This document shows positions 22,377-29,526 of a stretch of 29,646 nucleotides of DNA, piece after piece (the first letter of the stretch is position 1; the number at the start of each line of letters is the position of its first letter). The DNA is from a virus. The translations under genes were made by a program, and so were the position numbers. The notes beneath the pieces were generated by a model that saw nothing but the letters and a program-made list of their open reading frames with translations, had not been told where the DNA came from and searched no databases. Location: positions 1 through 29,646 of the IMG/VR virus record IMGVR_UViG_3300025674_000258, one strand, 5' to 3'.

Positions 22377-22946
22377 ATGGCAAGCAGCATTAGCACTACA
22401 AATCTAAACGAAAACTTTCCGGTAGCTGGCATTGATAACGACAGTCAAGGATTTCGTGATAACTTCAATGTAATCAAAGCCGGACTTGATACAGCATCTA
22501 CTGAAATATCTGATTTGCAAGGAAATGTTGCAAGAGTTGATGCAGATAACGATTTTGATAACAATCAAATACAAAATGCTGAGTTATTGGCTGTTTCTAA
22601 CACACGAAGCACAAGTTATTCAACTGGAGTTTCTGGTGAGATAACATGTGATTGGGATATTGCTCAAGCGTTTATTGTAAAGGCAAATGGTGACATAGAG
22701 TTGACTATGCGTAGATTTACTACAGATACAGAATGCACTATGCGTTTTTACCTATTTGGTGACGGTTCTGATAGACTAATAACCTTTCAAAGTTTAAATG
22801 GTCAAGTTGCTACCACAACAGATTTTACTAGTGCTACACTTACTATCAATAGTGCAGTTAATCCAACTATAGTTGATGCATACACTTATAATGGTGGATC
22901 GCTTGTTATGCTTAACAAAGTTAATCTATTTACAGCGGTAACATAA
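22377..22946 (+). CDS. Virion structural protein (189 aa)
   Basis: The N terminus (INLNENFPVAGIDNDSQGFRDNFNVIKAGL region, about 6-38) is a diverged relative of the adaptor module in the upstream fibres: an N-D-x-Q/G-F-R-x-N/A-F core followed by a helix. A coiled linker (ASTEISDLQGNVARVDADNDF) and a beta domain with a TFQSLNGQ strand follow. Probably a baseplate or tail protein expressed late. Confidence 0.8.
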   Translation: MASSISTTNLNENFPVAGIDNDSQGFRDNFNVIKAGLDTASTEISDLQGNVARVDADNDFDNNQIQNAELLAVSNTRSTSYSTGVSGEITCDWDIAQAFIVKANGDIELTMRRFTTDTECTMRFYLFGDGSDRLITFQSLNGQVATTTDFTSATLTINSAVNPTIVDAYTYNGGSLVMLNKVNLFTAVT

Positions 22947-23176
22947 TGCACCCAACATTAAAAGATATATCAGATTTAACAGATTCAGAGTTAGAACAAA
23001 AAATATTAAAGTTAAATGGTATGTACTTTATGACCAGTAACGATGAAGTAAGACAACAAATGATTTTGTTAATAGATACTTATAAAATAGAACTTGAAGC
23101 ACGTAGAGCACATGCTAAACTGCAAGCAGAACAAGATGCAGATAATCCTCTTGACGATTTAATCAACGTATCGTAA
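22946..23176 (+). CDS. Small helical phage protein
   Basis: A 76-residue protein (MHPTLKDISDLTDSELEQKILKLNGMYFMTSNDEVRQQMILLIDTYKIELEARRAHAKLQ...). Two predicted helices in an assembly-factor-like layout with an acidic tail. The start overlaps the upstream stop (TAATG), so expression follows the structural gene. No specific function assigned. Confidence 0.75.
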   Translation: MHPTLKDISDLTDSELEQKILKLNGMYFMTSNDEVRQQMILLIDTYKIELEARRAHAKLQAEQDADNPLDDLINVS

Positions 23177-23185
23177 AATACATTT

Positions 23186-23716
23186 ATGCTTATGAAAACA
23201 GATGAACTAGGAATACCTCGATTTACAAATCGTGACTTGATTGATATGATCTATTCAGGTCATGCGGATAAAGTACACGTAGTATTGTGTAATCCTACAG
23301 ATGAGATAGAAAAGTTTAACAGTGCAATGGAAGCACAAGGTATGAGCCCATTGCAAAAGTATATTCCATTAGATGTAGATCAAAAGACTTTTGACGGTGT
23401 ATGTCAAAGTGAATGGTTTATGCCTGATGAATATAAAGCGATTAGCGTATATGAATATGTTCTAGGTAATGCAGAAACACCTTGCCCGCAACACGTACAA
23501 GATCGTATTTGGGAAGAACTAGACGAATTTGAAAAACGTGGTATGCACGATCTGCTACGCTATATGATCTATCTTGTGGACTTTATGCGTGAGAACGATA
23601 TTGTATGGGGTGTAGGACGTGGATCAAGTGTAGCAAGTTATGTGCTGTATTTGATCGGTGTGCATAGAATTGACAGCATTAAGTATGATTTAGATTGGCG
23701 TGAATTTTTACGATGA
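23186..23716 (+). CDS. DnaE-like (DNA polymerase III alpha) fragment protein
   Basis: A 176-residue protein. The second half, RGMHDLLRYMIYLVDFMRENDIVWGVGRGSSVASYVLYLIGVHRIDSIKYDLDWREFLR, follows the bacterial PolIII alpha palm segment: a DF/NDI helix then GPGRGSAAGSLVxYxLGIxxIDPLxYxLxFERFL; Gly142-Ser147 is the GRGS nucleotide loop. It stops just before the PDFDxDF segment that supplies catalytic Asp residues, so it cannot be a complete polymerase. Start may be ATG 23186 or 23192. Coupled to the radical SAM gene (ATGA overlap). A structural or regulatory role in replication is a guess. Confidence 0.75.
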   Translation: MLMKTDELGIPRFTNRDLIDMIYSGHADKVHVVLCNPTDEIEKFNSAMEAQGMSPLQKYIPLDVDQKTFDGVCQSEWFMPDEYKAISVYEYVLGNAETPCPQHVQDRIWEELDEFEKRGMHDLLRYMIYLVDFMRENDIVWGVGRGSSVASYVLYLIGVHRIDSIKYDLDWREFLR

Positions 23717-25587
23717 AAAATGTATACTTGATACAAACCAGTGATGTATACGGACCAAATAAGTTTTTACCTCTAGCTATTGCATATCAATGGTGCTATG
23801 GCAAGAATGATGATTGTGTGCTCAAAGACACACTTATTGAAAAGATTGATCCAGAAACATATGCTAAAAGCATGGAAAATCCTTACTATGTGCTAATCAG
23901 CAGTTATGTGTGGAACTGGGAATACAATCAACAACTGGCACACTATATTAAACAGTATCATCCAGATGCATTGATTATTACAGGTGGTCCGCAGATTGAC
24001 AAACAGGATCCTGCATTCTTTTTGAAGTATCCTATGTTTGATATCATTGTGCATGGAGAAGGCGAAGATGCTGTAAAAGAAATACTTACAAGAGATACAG
24101 ACTTTGATGGTATTCCTCATGTACAAACTAGAACACACATGCCCAAGCCAGCAGTGCGCAGACGCAACCTCAAAGATATTCCTAGTCCAATACTGGAAGG
24201 CTTTTATGAACCTATCATGGCAAAGTATCCCAAAGATACACTGTGGCAAGTCACATGGGAAAGCCTACGAGGATGTCCTTATCATTGTGCGTTCTGCGAT
24301 ATTGGCGATAGTTATTGGAACAAACTCACACTGTTTGACATGGATCGCTGCAAAGCTGAAATAGAATGGATGGGCAAGAACCGTATTGAATATGTAAGTG
24401 TTTGTGATAGCAACTGGGGATTGTTAGACAGAGATATTGAACTAACACAATGTGTACTAGATACAAAAGAGAAGTATGGTTATCCTATGTGGTTTGATGC
24501 TACATGGGCAAAAAACAATGTGGATAGAAACTTTGAAATAGCAATGATGAACAAACGTGCACCAGTGAACATATTCAAAGGTGTGACATTTGCTATGCAA
24601 AGTTTTAATGATCCTACTCTAAGTGCAAGTGAACGCTTCAATATTAATGATGGGCAAGTTGCTGAATATTTAAAAAGATACAAAGCAGAAAACATTCCCA
24701 CATACAGTGAACTGATTTGGCCTATGCCAGAAGAGACATACGATAGTCTTAAAAACAACGTACAAAAACTTATCGATTTAGGACAAGATAGTTATCTCAT
24801 GATACACCCTTTGGTTATTACATATAACGCCACAATGGGTTCAAAACAATATCAAGAAAAGTGGGGAATGACTGTTAAAAACATTCCATTAGATACATTC
24901 TATCTTGGCGAAGAGGACATAGACAACTACATATTTGAATACACTGATGCAGTGTACAGCACTAGGACAGCTAGTTGGGACGATGTTCTCAAAGGGTTTA
25001 TGTTTAGTTGGGTTGCAATACTTATGTACTACTATGGTTGGGGACACTATCTTGCAAAGTATTTGGCAGCACAAGGTATCAAAGAAACAGACTTTTTTGA
25101 AGCATTAAGACAATGGATTGTTGACAATCCTGATACACTGTTACACAAAGAATACATGGAAACACAGCAGCATCACATTGACACATACCATAATGAAAAA
25201 CTTTGGGGCAGAAAAGTTCGAGGTGAAGATGACATCTATTGGGAATACAAAGGTGCCAGTAGTGTTGTTATGCATGATAATCAAGTTAAGTTAGAAGATG
25301 AGTTGTGTAGATTTTTAAGAGATACAAAACTTGTAAATGATTTTTACATCAAAGATGTTGTCAAACTCAACTTAATAATGTGTAGAAGTAGAGATTTAGA
25401 ATATCCATTTAAAATACAAGCACAAAAATGTGTGATCCAGCAAATGTTAGGTATAAATAGTTCAACAGTAAAGATTGATCACCATGACAAAGATGTAATA
25501 AACAAAGATTTATGGTATCAAAAGGCATATCATTGGGATAGAAAAAGTCGTTACTGGCGATGCAGCGCAGTTGCAGGTGATAAGTAA
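23713..25587 (+). CDS. B12-binding radical SAM protein
   Basis: A 624-residue protein. Residues about 1-140 form a cobalamin-binding-like Rossmann domain (VLISSYVWNW, DALIITGGPQ, IIVHGEGEDAV). The radical SAM core follows: ESLRGCPYHCAFC has CxxxCxxC (Cys188, Cys192, Cys195), and VSVCDSNWG and SELIWPMPEETYDS fit later strands of the barrel. A long C-terminal region (about 430-624) has no recognised motif. This class carries out methylations and rearrangements; the substrate is unknown. Coupled to the DnaE-like gene by ATGA, which may mean a joint role. Confidence 0.85.
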   Translation: MKNVYLIQTSDVYGPNKFLPLAIAYQWCYGKNDDCVLKDTLIEKIDPETYAKSMENPYYVLISSYVWNWEYNQQLAHYIKQYHPDALIITGGPQIDKQDPAFFLKYPMFDIIVHGEGEDAVKEILTRDTDFDGIPHVQTRTHMPKPAVRRRNLKDIPSPILEGFYEPIMAKYPKDTLWQVTWESLRGCPYHCAFCDIGDSYWNKLTLFDMDRCKAEIEWMGKNRIEYVSVCDSNWGLLDRDIELTQCVLDTKEKYGYPMWFDATWAKNNVDRNFEIAMMNKRAPVNIFKGVTFAMQSFNDPTLSASERFNINDGQVAEYLKRYKAENIPTYSELIWPMPEETYDSLKNNVQKLIDLGQDSYLMIHPLVITYNATMGSKQYQEKWGMTVKNIPLDTFYLGEEDIDNYIFEYTDAVYSTRTASWDDVLKGFMFSWVAILMYYYGWGHYLAKYLAAQGIKETDFFEALRQWIVDNPDTLLHKEYMETQQHHIDTYHNEKLWGRKVRGEDDIYWEYKGASSVVMHDNQVKLEDELCRFLRDTKLVNDFYIKDVVKLNLIMCRSRDLEYPFKIQAQKCVIQQMLGINSSTVKIDHHDKDVINKDLWYQKAYHWDRKSRYWRCSAVAGDK

Positions 25588-25607
25588 CATATATAGGAGA
25601 GCAGTAA

Positions 25608-25910
25608 ATGGCCCAAAAATCAAGCGGAAGAAGACTTTATAGGACTGCTAATGGTAAACAAATCGATTTAGATATGTTAATTAGCAGAAATGAGTTGACA
25701 CCTGCTGTAGGAAATGCTAGAGTAAATGCACGTGGAGACGAACTTGGTCCAGGCGGAAAGATCGTTCGTAAACGTGAAGATGTCTTAAAAGACTATTACG
25801 CTTCTCAGCCTGGTATGAAACCAGAAAATGTTGTAGACAAAAAACCAAACATTGAAGAAGCAGAATGGGAAGAAGACGAAGACGGTAACTTTATTAGAAA
25901 AAGAGGTTAA
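25608..25910 (+). CDS. Small conserved phage protein, unknown
   Basis: A 100-residue hydrophilic protein (MAQKSSGRRLYRTANGKQIDLDMLISRNELTPAVGNARVNARGDELGPGGKIV...) ending in an acidic stretch (EEAEWEEDEDGNFIRKRG). The SGRRLYRTANGKQIDLD and NARGDELGPGGKI strings look strongly conserved. AGGAGA precedes ATG. It precedes the cochaperonin gene by two bases; a head-assembly role is possible but not shown. Confidence 0.75.
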   Translation: MAQKSSGRRLYRTANGKQIDLDMLISRNELTPAVGNARVNARGDELGPGGKIVRKREDVLKDYYASQPGMKPENVVDKKPNIEEAEWEEDEDGNFIRKRG

Positions 25911-25912
25911 AA

Positions 25913-26320
25913 ATGGCATTAAACTATGGTAAGGTTTTTAAAGGAAAACTCACACCATTAGGTGATAGAGTACTAGTGACAGATATGTATTTTGGCGAAC
26001 AAAAAACAGCTGGCGGTTTAATCATTAATGATGATAACGGAACTACAAGAGGAATTTATCCACGTTGGGGTAAAGTACATGCAAAAGGCCCCGAAAACAA
26101 AGAAGATTATAATATCGGAGATTGGATATTAATTGAGCACGGACGTTGGACTAGAAGTGTCAATGTTGACAGTGGATCAGGTGAACAAGAAATTAGAATG
26201 ATTGATGCTGAATGTGTATTAGGATGGAGTAGTCAAAAGCCTGAAGGCGTAAGTATTGGTAAAGAATACAGCGACGGTGAATCAGCTACAGTCGATCCAC
26301 AATCATTTGTAAACGCATAG
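25913..26320 (+). CDS. GroES-like cochaperonin (T4 gp31 analogue)
   Basis: A 135-residue protein. LTPLGDRVLVTDMYFGEQKTAGGLIINDDNGTTRGIYPRWGKVHAKG, followed by YNIGDWILIEHGRWTRSVNVD, follows the GroES/Cpn10 beta-barrel: PLGDRVLV start, an AGG-L mobile loop region, a G-x-V-x-A-x-G strand and GD-x-I. T4 gp31 replaces host GroES to fold the large capsid protein; here the analogue probably assists capsid or tail protein folding with host GroEL. The C-terminal tail (about 108-135) is phage-specific. Identity rests on motif order, not close similarity. Confidence 0.8.
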   Translation: MALNYGKVFKGKLTPLGDRVLVTDMYFGEQKTAGGLIINDDNGTTRGIYPRWGKVHAKGPENKEDYNIGDWILIEHGRWTRSVNVDSGSGEQEIRMIDAECVLGWSSQKPEGVSIGKEYSDGESATVDPQSFVNA

Positions 26321-26328
26321 AGGAATAA

Positions 26329-26688
26329 ATGACAAATCCATTTGCAGATATTGAACGCTTTGGCTCAGCGTGTGATCAAGAGCCATCAGAAGCAAACTAT
26401 GATATGTATCTCAGCCTTATTGCAGAAGAATACAACGAACTTGCAGATGCTATAGCAGCAGATGATCGTGTAGAACAACTAGATGCACTAATCGATATTC
26501 TTGTTGTTACTATGGGTGCTATTCGTGCAGGTGGCTTTAACGGCGAAGGTGCATGGAAAGAAGTAATGGATACTAACTTTGCTAAGATCAATCCAGAAAC
26601 AGGCAAAGTTATTAAACGTGAAGACGGTAAGGTACTGAAGCCAGAAGGATGGAAGGCTCCAGAACTTGCACAGTTTATAGGAGACTAA
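26329..26688 (+). CDS. MazG-type all-alpha NTP pyrophosphohydrolase
   Basis: A 119-residue protein. LIAEEYNELADAI (30-42) and EQLDALIDILVVTMGAI (49-65) form the ExxE...ExxD metal site of the MazG/HisE/dUTPase-like all-alpha superfamily, which hydrolyses nucleoside triphosphates to monophosphates. A conserved tail, NFAKINPETGKVIKREDGKVLKPEGWKAPEL, is typical of the phage subgroup. Likely cleans nucleotide pools or affects alarmone levels; the substrate is not readable. AGAGGA precedes ATG. Confidence 0.85.
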   Translation: MTNPFADIERFGSACDQEPSEANYDMYLSLIAEEYNELADAIAADDRVEQLDALIDILVVTMGAIRAGGFNGEGAWKEVMDTNFAKINPETGKVIKREDGKVLKPEGWKAPELAQFIGD

Positions 26689-26689
26689 T

Positions 26690-27376
26690 ATGGTAGCAAG
26701 AACTGCTAATGTTGCAAGCCGAGCTTATGATGAAGGCTTGCGTAAATTTATGATTAATATGTATAACCACACTGCTCTAGGATTAGCAGTAAGTGGTTTT
26801 ATTGCCTACCTTGTTTTTACAACAGGTATGGTATACAACATGGGTGCTCTTATGTGGGTATTCATGTTTGCTCCGCTGGGCATGATTTTATTTTATGGCT
26901 GGGCTGGGCAGAATTGGAGTCTACAGGGCATTACACGGTTTTACTATGCATTTACAGCAGTAATGGGTGTAAGTATGAGCACTATCTTTGTGGTGTATAC
27001 AGCGACGAGTATAGCTCAAGTATTTTTTATCACAGCAGCAACATTCGCAGCCGCCAGTCTCTACGGATACACTACTAAGCGTGACCTCACCACAATGGGT
27101 AGTTTTCTCATTGTAGGCTTGATTGGCATTATTATTGCTAGTATTGTAAACATTTTTCTAGCAAGTTCAGCATTTGCATTTGCAATCAGTATACTAGGTG
27201 TCCTTATTTTTGTAGGTATGACAGCATGGGATACACAAACTGCAAAGAACTTGTATCTTTCTGCACCTAGTATGGATGTAGCAGAAAAGTATGGTGTGCA
27301 AATGGCACTAAGTTTATACTTAGATTTTGTAAATCTATTCCAATTCTTATTAGCATTATTAGGAAATAGAGAATAA
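26690..27376 (+). CDS. Bax inhibitor-1/YccA-family membrane protein
   Basis: A 228-residue protein with seven hydrophobic segments. An N-terminal RAYDEGLRKFMINMYNHTALGLAVSG segment and the C-terminal signature ISILGVLIFVGMTAWDTQTAKNLYLS mark the BI-1/YbhL/YccA family (full length is usually 210-240). The E. coli relative YccA binds and inhibits the membrane protease FtsH, and others act as calcium leak channels; for a phage, modulating host FtsH or membrane damage responses is an attractive inference. AGGAGA precedes ATG at the end of the MazG gene. Confidence 0.9.
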   Translation: MVARTANVASRAYDEGLRKFMINMYNHTALGLAVSGFIAYLVFTTGMVYNMGALMWVFMFAPLGMILFYGWAGQNWSLQGITRFYYAFTAVMGVSMSTIFVVYTATSIAQVFFITAATFAAASLYGYTTKRDLTTMGSFLIVGLIGIIIASIVNIFLASSAFAFAISILGVLIFVGMTAWDTQTAKNLYLSAPSMDVAEKYGVQMALSLYLDFVNLFQFLLALLGNRE

Positions 27377-27383
27377 AAACTAC

Positions 27384-27412
27384 TTGACACCCTCTGTGAG
27401 TTATGCTATAAA
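27384..27412 (+). promoter_or_regulatory. Sigma70-type promoter nested in an inverted repeat
   Basis: TTGACA (27384-27389), 17-base spacer, TATAAA (27407-27412) preceded by TGC (extended -10 look). Start expected near 27419, before ATG 27444. The first arm of a 10-bp inverted repeat lies in the spacer. Confidence 0.8.
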
Positions 27413-27443
27413 TGTAGTGTAGCAAAACACAGAGGGTATTTTT
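27389..27443 (+). terminator. Terminator-like inverted repeat enclosing a promoter
   Basis: ACCCTCTGTG (27389-27398) and CACAGAGGGT (27428-27437) are perfectly complementary over 10 bp, with a 29-base loop, followed by ATTTTT. Read-through RNA from the BI-1 operon could form the hairpin and terminate, while RNA starting at the internal promoter (about 27419) lacks the first arm and escapes. A DNA-level operator is the alternative reading. Confidence 0.55.
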
Positions 27444-27647
27444 ATGACTTGGGAAGTTAGAGCACAAAGAAGCAAAAGAGAAACCTGCGTCAACAGTGAA
27501 GAGTTGGGCTGGAGTTCTGTTTTTGTTGATACTGAACAAGAAGCAGAAGCATGGTTCGAGTGCAGAACTAGAGGCAGAAGATTGGAAAGAAGTGTCCACA
27601 CTATGTTTAATCCTAATGGTAATGTTGTAAAGGTTGCATTCACATGA
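27444..27647 (+). CDS. Small basic protein of unknown function
   Basis: A 67-residue protein (MTWEVRAQRSKRETCVNSEELGWSSVFVDTEQEAEAWFECRTRGRRL...). No motif; EAEAWFECRTRGRRLERSV may be a helix. First gene of the early-type run under the promoter at 27384; no classical ribosome-binding site is visible. Its stop overlaps the next ATG (ATGA), so it is coupled to the exonuclease. Confidence 0.7.
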   Translation: MTWEVRAQRSKRETCVNSEELGWSSVFVDTEQEAEAWFECRTRGRRLERSVHTMFNPNGNVVKVAFT

Positions 27648-28162
27648 TACACGCAATGATTGATTTAGAAACGCTCGATGTTACACCACAGGCAACAGTG
27701 CTCACAGTAGGTGGAGTAAAGTTTGACCCAAACAGTGATAGCGAACCTCACAGTGAGTTTTACTACAAACTAGACTTAGATAGCCAAGATCGCAGTGTAA
27801 ATGACAGTACGATTGCATGGTGGAGTCAGCAAGATGCTAAAGTACAGGAAGAAGCATTTAGCACCGAAGGACGTACACACATTGATGTGTTCTTGGATAG
27901 TTTGCCAAAATGGATGGTAGGAGTTGATGTCCTTTGGGGGCATGGCTATGGTTTTGATATCACTATTGTCGAAGATATGCTTAGACAGCGTGGAAAATCT
28001 ATCCCTTGGCAGTTTTGGCAAGTGCGTGATTCTCGAACCCTGTTTGCTTGTTGCAAAGTAGATCCACGCAAAGTAATGCAAAGTGACCTGCACAATGCAC
28101 TAGCAGATGCGTACTTTCAAGCAAAAGGTGTACAGATGGCTTATAAGGAACTAGGACTATGA
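27644..28162 (+). CDS. DexA-like DnaQ-type 3'-5' exonuclease
   Basis: A 172-residue protein. HAMIDLETL (Asp7, Glu9), VLWGHGYGFDITI (Asp105) and VRDSRTLF (Asp129) with LHNALADAYFQA (His150, Asp155) form the ExoI-III (DEDDh) set of two-metal 3'-5' exonucleases. A STIAWWSQQ string resembles T4 DexA (STIEWWKNQ), which degrades single-stranded DNA from 3' ends. Likely used in host DNA breakdown or repair. Coupled to both neighbours by 4-base overlaps. Confidence 0.85.
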   Translation: MIHAMIDLETLDVTPQATVLTVGGVKFDPNSDSEPHSEFYYKLDLDSQDRSVNDSTIAWWSQQDAKVQEEAFSTEGRTHIDVFLDSLPKWMVGVDVLWGHGYGFDITIVEDMLRQRGKSIPWQFWQVRDSRTLFACCKVDPRKVMQSDLHNALADAYFQAKGVQMAYKELGL

Positions 28163-28386
28163 AAATCGAAGGTTTAACACAAGCACAATGCGATATGCTT
28201 GATGCAATGTGGAATTCGGATACATGTGAAGAACTATACAACTATTTCCAAACTTTATCTTCAGAAGAATATCAAATGGCCATCACATTACAAGAAATGT
28301 TGATTCAAGAATGTGATGAAGATAAGGTTAAAAATACCACCATTGCAAAACAAATGCTACAAGGTATAGGAGTTAATATTGGATAA
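28159..28386 (+). CDS. Small acidic helical protein, unknown
   Basis: A 75-residue protein (MKIEGLTQAQCDMLDAMWNSDTCEELYNYFQTLSSEEYQMAITLQEMLIQECDEDK...). Acidic, helical; QAQCDMLDAMWNSDTCEELYNYFQTLS may pack as a small three-helix bundle. No family recognised. ATGA overlap with the exonuclease stop; the AGGAG for the next gene lies within its 3' end. Confidence 0.75.
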   Translation: MKIEGLTQAQCDMLDAMWNSDTCEELYNYFQTLSSEEYQMAITLQEMLIQECDEDKVKNTTIAKQMLQGIGVNIG

Positions 28387-28660
28387 TAGTCCTATAAACA
28401 CACTGCAACAGTTGATGACAATCACAATGGAAGAATGTGGCGAACTTACACAACGTTGCAGCAAAATAATGCGTAAGTATAAAGAAATTGAAGAAATCAA
28501 TGAAGAACAACTTGCTAAACTTCTCGAAGAAGCAGGCGATGTTCTTTGTATGCTAGAACTAATGGTAGAACATGGTCTATTTACAAATAAAGATTTAGGT
28601 TCTAGAGTAAATGAAAAGAGAGAAAAACTCAAACAGTGGAGCACTCTAATCAATGAATAA
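28379..28660 (+). CDS. Second MazG-type NTP pyrophosphohydrolase (TTG start)
   Basis: A 93-residue protein. TITMEECGELTQRCSKIMRKY (14-34, Glu18/19/22) and LLEEAGDVLCMLELMVEHGL (48-67, Glu50/51/Asp54) are the metal-binding ExxE and ExxD helices. I chose the TTG at 28379 because AGGAG at 28370-28374 is well placed; the next ATG would cut into the first helix. It overlaps the previous gene by 8 bases. Only distantly like the enzyme at 26329, so probably a different nucleotide substrate. Confidence 0.75.
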   Translation: MDNSPINTLQQLMTITMEECGELTQRCSKIMRKYKEIEEINEEQLAKLLEEAGDVLCMLELMVEHGLFTNKDLGSRVNEKREKLKQWSTLINE

Positions 28661-28880
28661 GTTAATCGAAAATTTAATGAAATCGCCTGCTTGGCACGAT
28701 CTACTAGATGCTGTTGTTGTGGAGCGTCTAAAAGATAGCAGAGATGTCTGCATTCAGGAGCGTGAGCGCCTTGATAAAATTGACAATCGCAAGCCATTTC
28801 AAGAAGAAGATTGGCAAAGCCTTGTGCAGGATATTCACGCACTGGACAGAATCATTGAATATTACGGTGGTAATCTTTGA
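28653..28880 (+). CDS. Small phage protein, unknown
   Basis: A 75-residue protein (MNKLIENLMKSPAWHDLLDAVVVERLKDSRDVCIQERERLDKIDNRKPFQEEDWQSLVQDIHALDRIIEYYGG). Helical, charged, with a PFQEEDWQSL turn. Similar size and composition to assembly or regulatory peptides of T4-like phages, no motif. Overlaps the upstream gene by 8 bases. Confidence 0.75.
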   Translation: MNKLIENLMKSPAWHDLLDAVVVERLKDSRDVCIQERERLDKIDNRKPFQEEDWQSLVQDIHALDRIIEYYGGNL

Positions 28881-29077
28881 CTAGACTACGCAAGAAAAGA
28901 CTGCTATTATTAGCACGAAGCGGTGGCGATCACAAACGCTGGTATAGTCAGTATTTAAAACTTCAAAACGAAGGCTTGATTACTTGGCAAATAGGCAGTG
29001 CTTTTTTAACAGATGAAGGTGCTATCGAACTATGGGAGTTAGAACAAGATGAAAGTCAAAATAGGACCATATCCTAA
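28877..29077 (+). CDS. Small basic protein (TTG start), unknown
   Basis: A 66-residue protein (basic start TRLRKKRLLLLARSGGDHKRWYSQYLKLQNEGLITWQIGSAFLTDEGAIELWELEQ). TTGA overlaps the previous stop in the same manner as the ATGA junctions. RKKRLLLLARSGGDHKRWYSQYLKLQNEGLI may be a winged-helix-like fragment; not certain. The start codon choice is the weakest part. Confidence 0.55.
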   Translation: MTRLRKKRLLLLARSGGDHKRWYSQYLKLQNEGLITWQIGSAFLTDEGAIELWELEQDESQNRTIS

Positions 29078-29513
29078 TCATAGGTTTTATCACAATTGGC
29101 TTTACAAATGGTTTGGTTATTCACCAAAACAAAAGACATGGATAAAAATACACAACTATGATACTTGGAGTATGGATCATACACTTGCTCCTATCATCTT
29201 ACCTATGCTCAAACAGTTGAAAGAAACAAAGCACGGTTCTCCGTTTATAGATGATGAAGATGTGCCAGAAGAGTATCGAAGCACTAACGCTCCACCTAAA
29301 GAAAACGATTATGACACAGACGGCAATCACCACAAGCGGTGGGATTGGGTTATGGACGAAATGATCTGGGCATTTGAACAAAAGTGTCGTGACGATTGGA
29401 TGGAAGATTACTACTACAACAAGTGGGATCAAGAAGGTGTGAAAGCACATCAAGATCGTATGTCGAATGGTTTTAGACTGTTTGGCAAATATTATGAAAA
29501 TTTATGGGATTAA
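29049..29513 (+). CDS. Conserved phage protein (aromatic- and Asp-rich), unknown
   Basis: A 154-residue protein. IHNYDTWSMDHTLAPIILPMLKQLKETKHGSPFIDDEDVPEE and HHKRWDWVMDEMIWAFEQKC are strongly conserved strings of a widespread phage family of unknown function, usually near replication or nucleotide genes. Many Trp, Tyr and Asp residues, no catalytic motif I can defend. Overlaps the upstream gene by 29 bases in another frame. Confidence 0.85.
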   Translation: MKVKIGPYPNHRFYHNWLYKWFGYSPKQKTWIKIHNYDTWSMDHTLAPIILPMLKQLKETKHGSPFIDDEDVPEEYRSTNAPPKENDYDTDGNHHKRWDWVMDEMIWAFEQKCRDDWMEDYYYNKWDQEGVKAHQDRMSNGFRLFGKYYENLWD

Positions 29514-29526
29514 AGGAGACTGAAGA

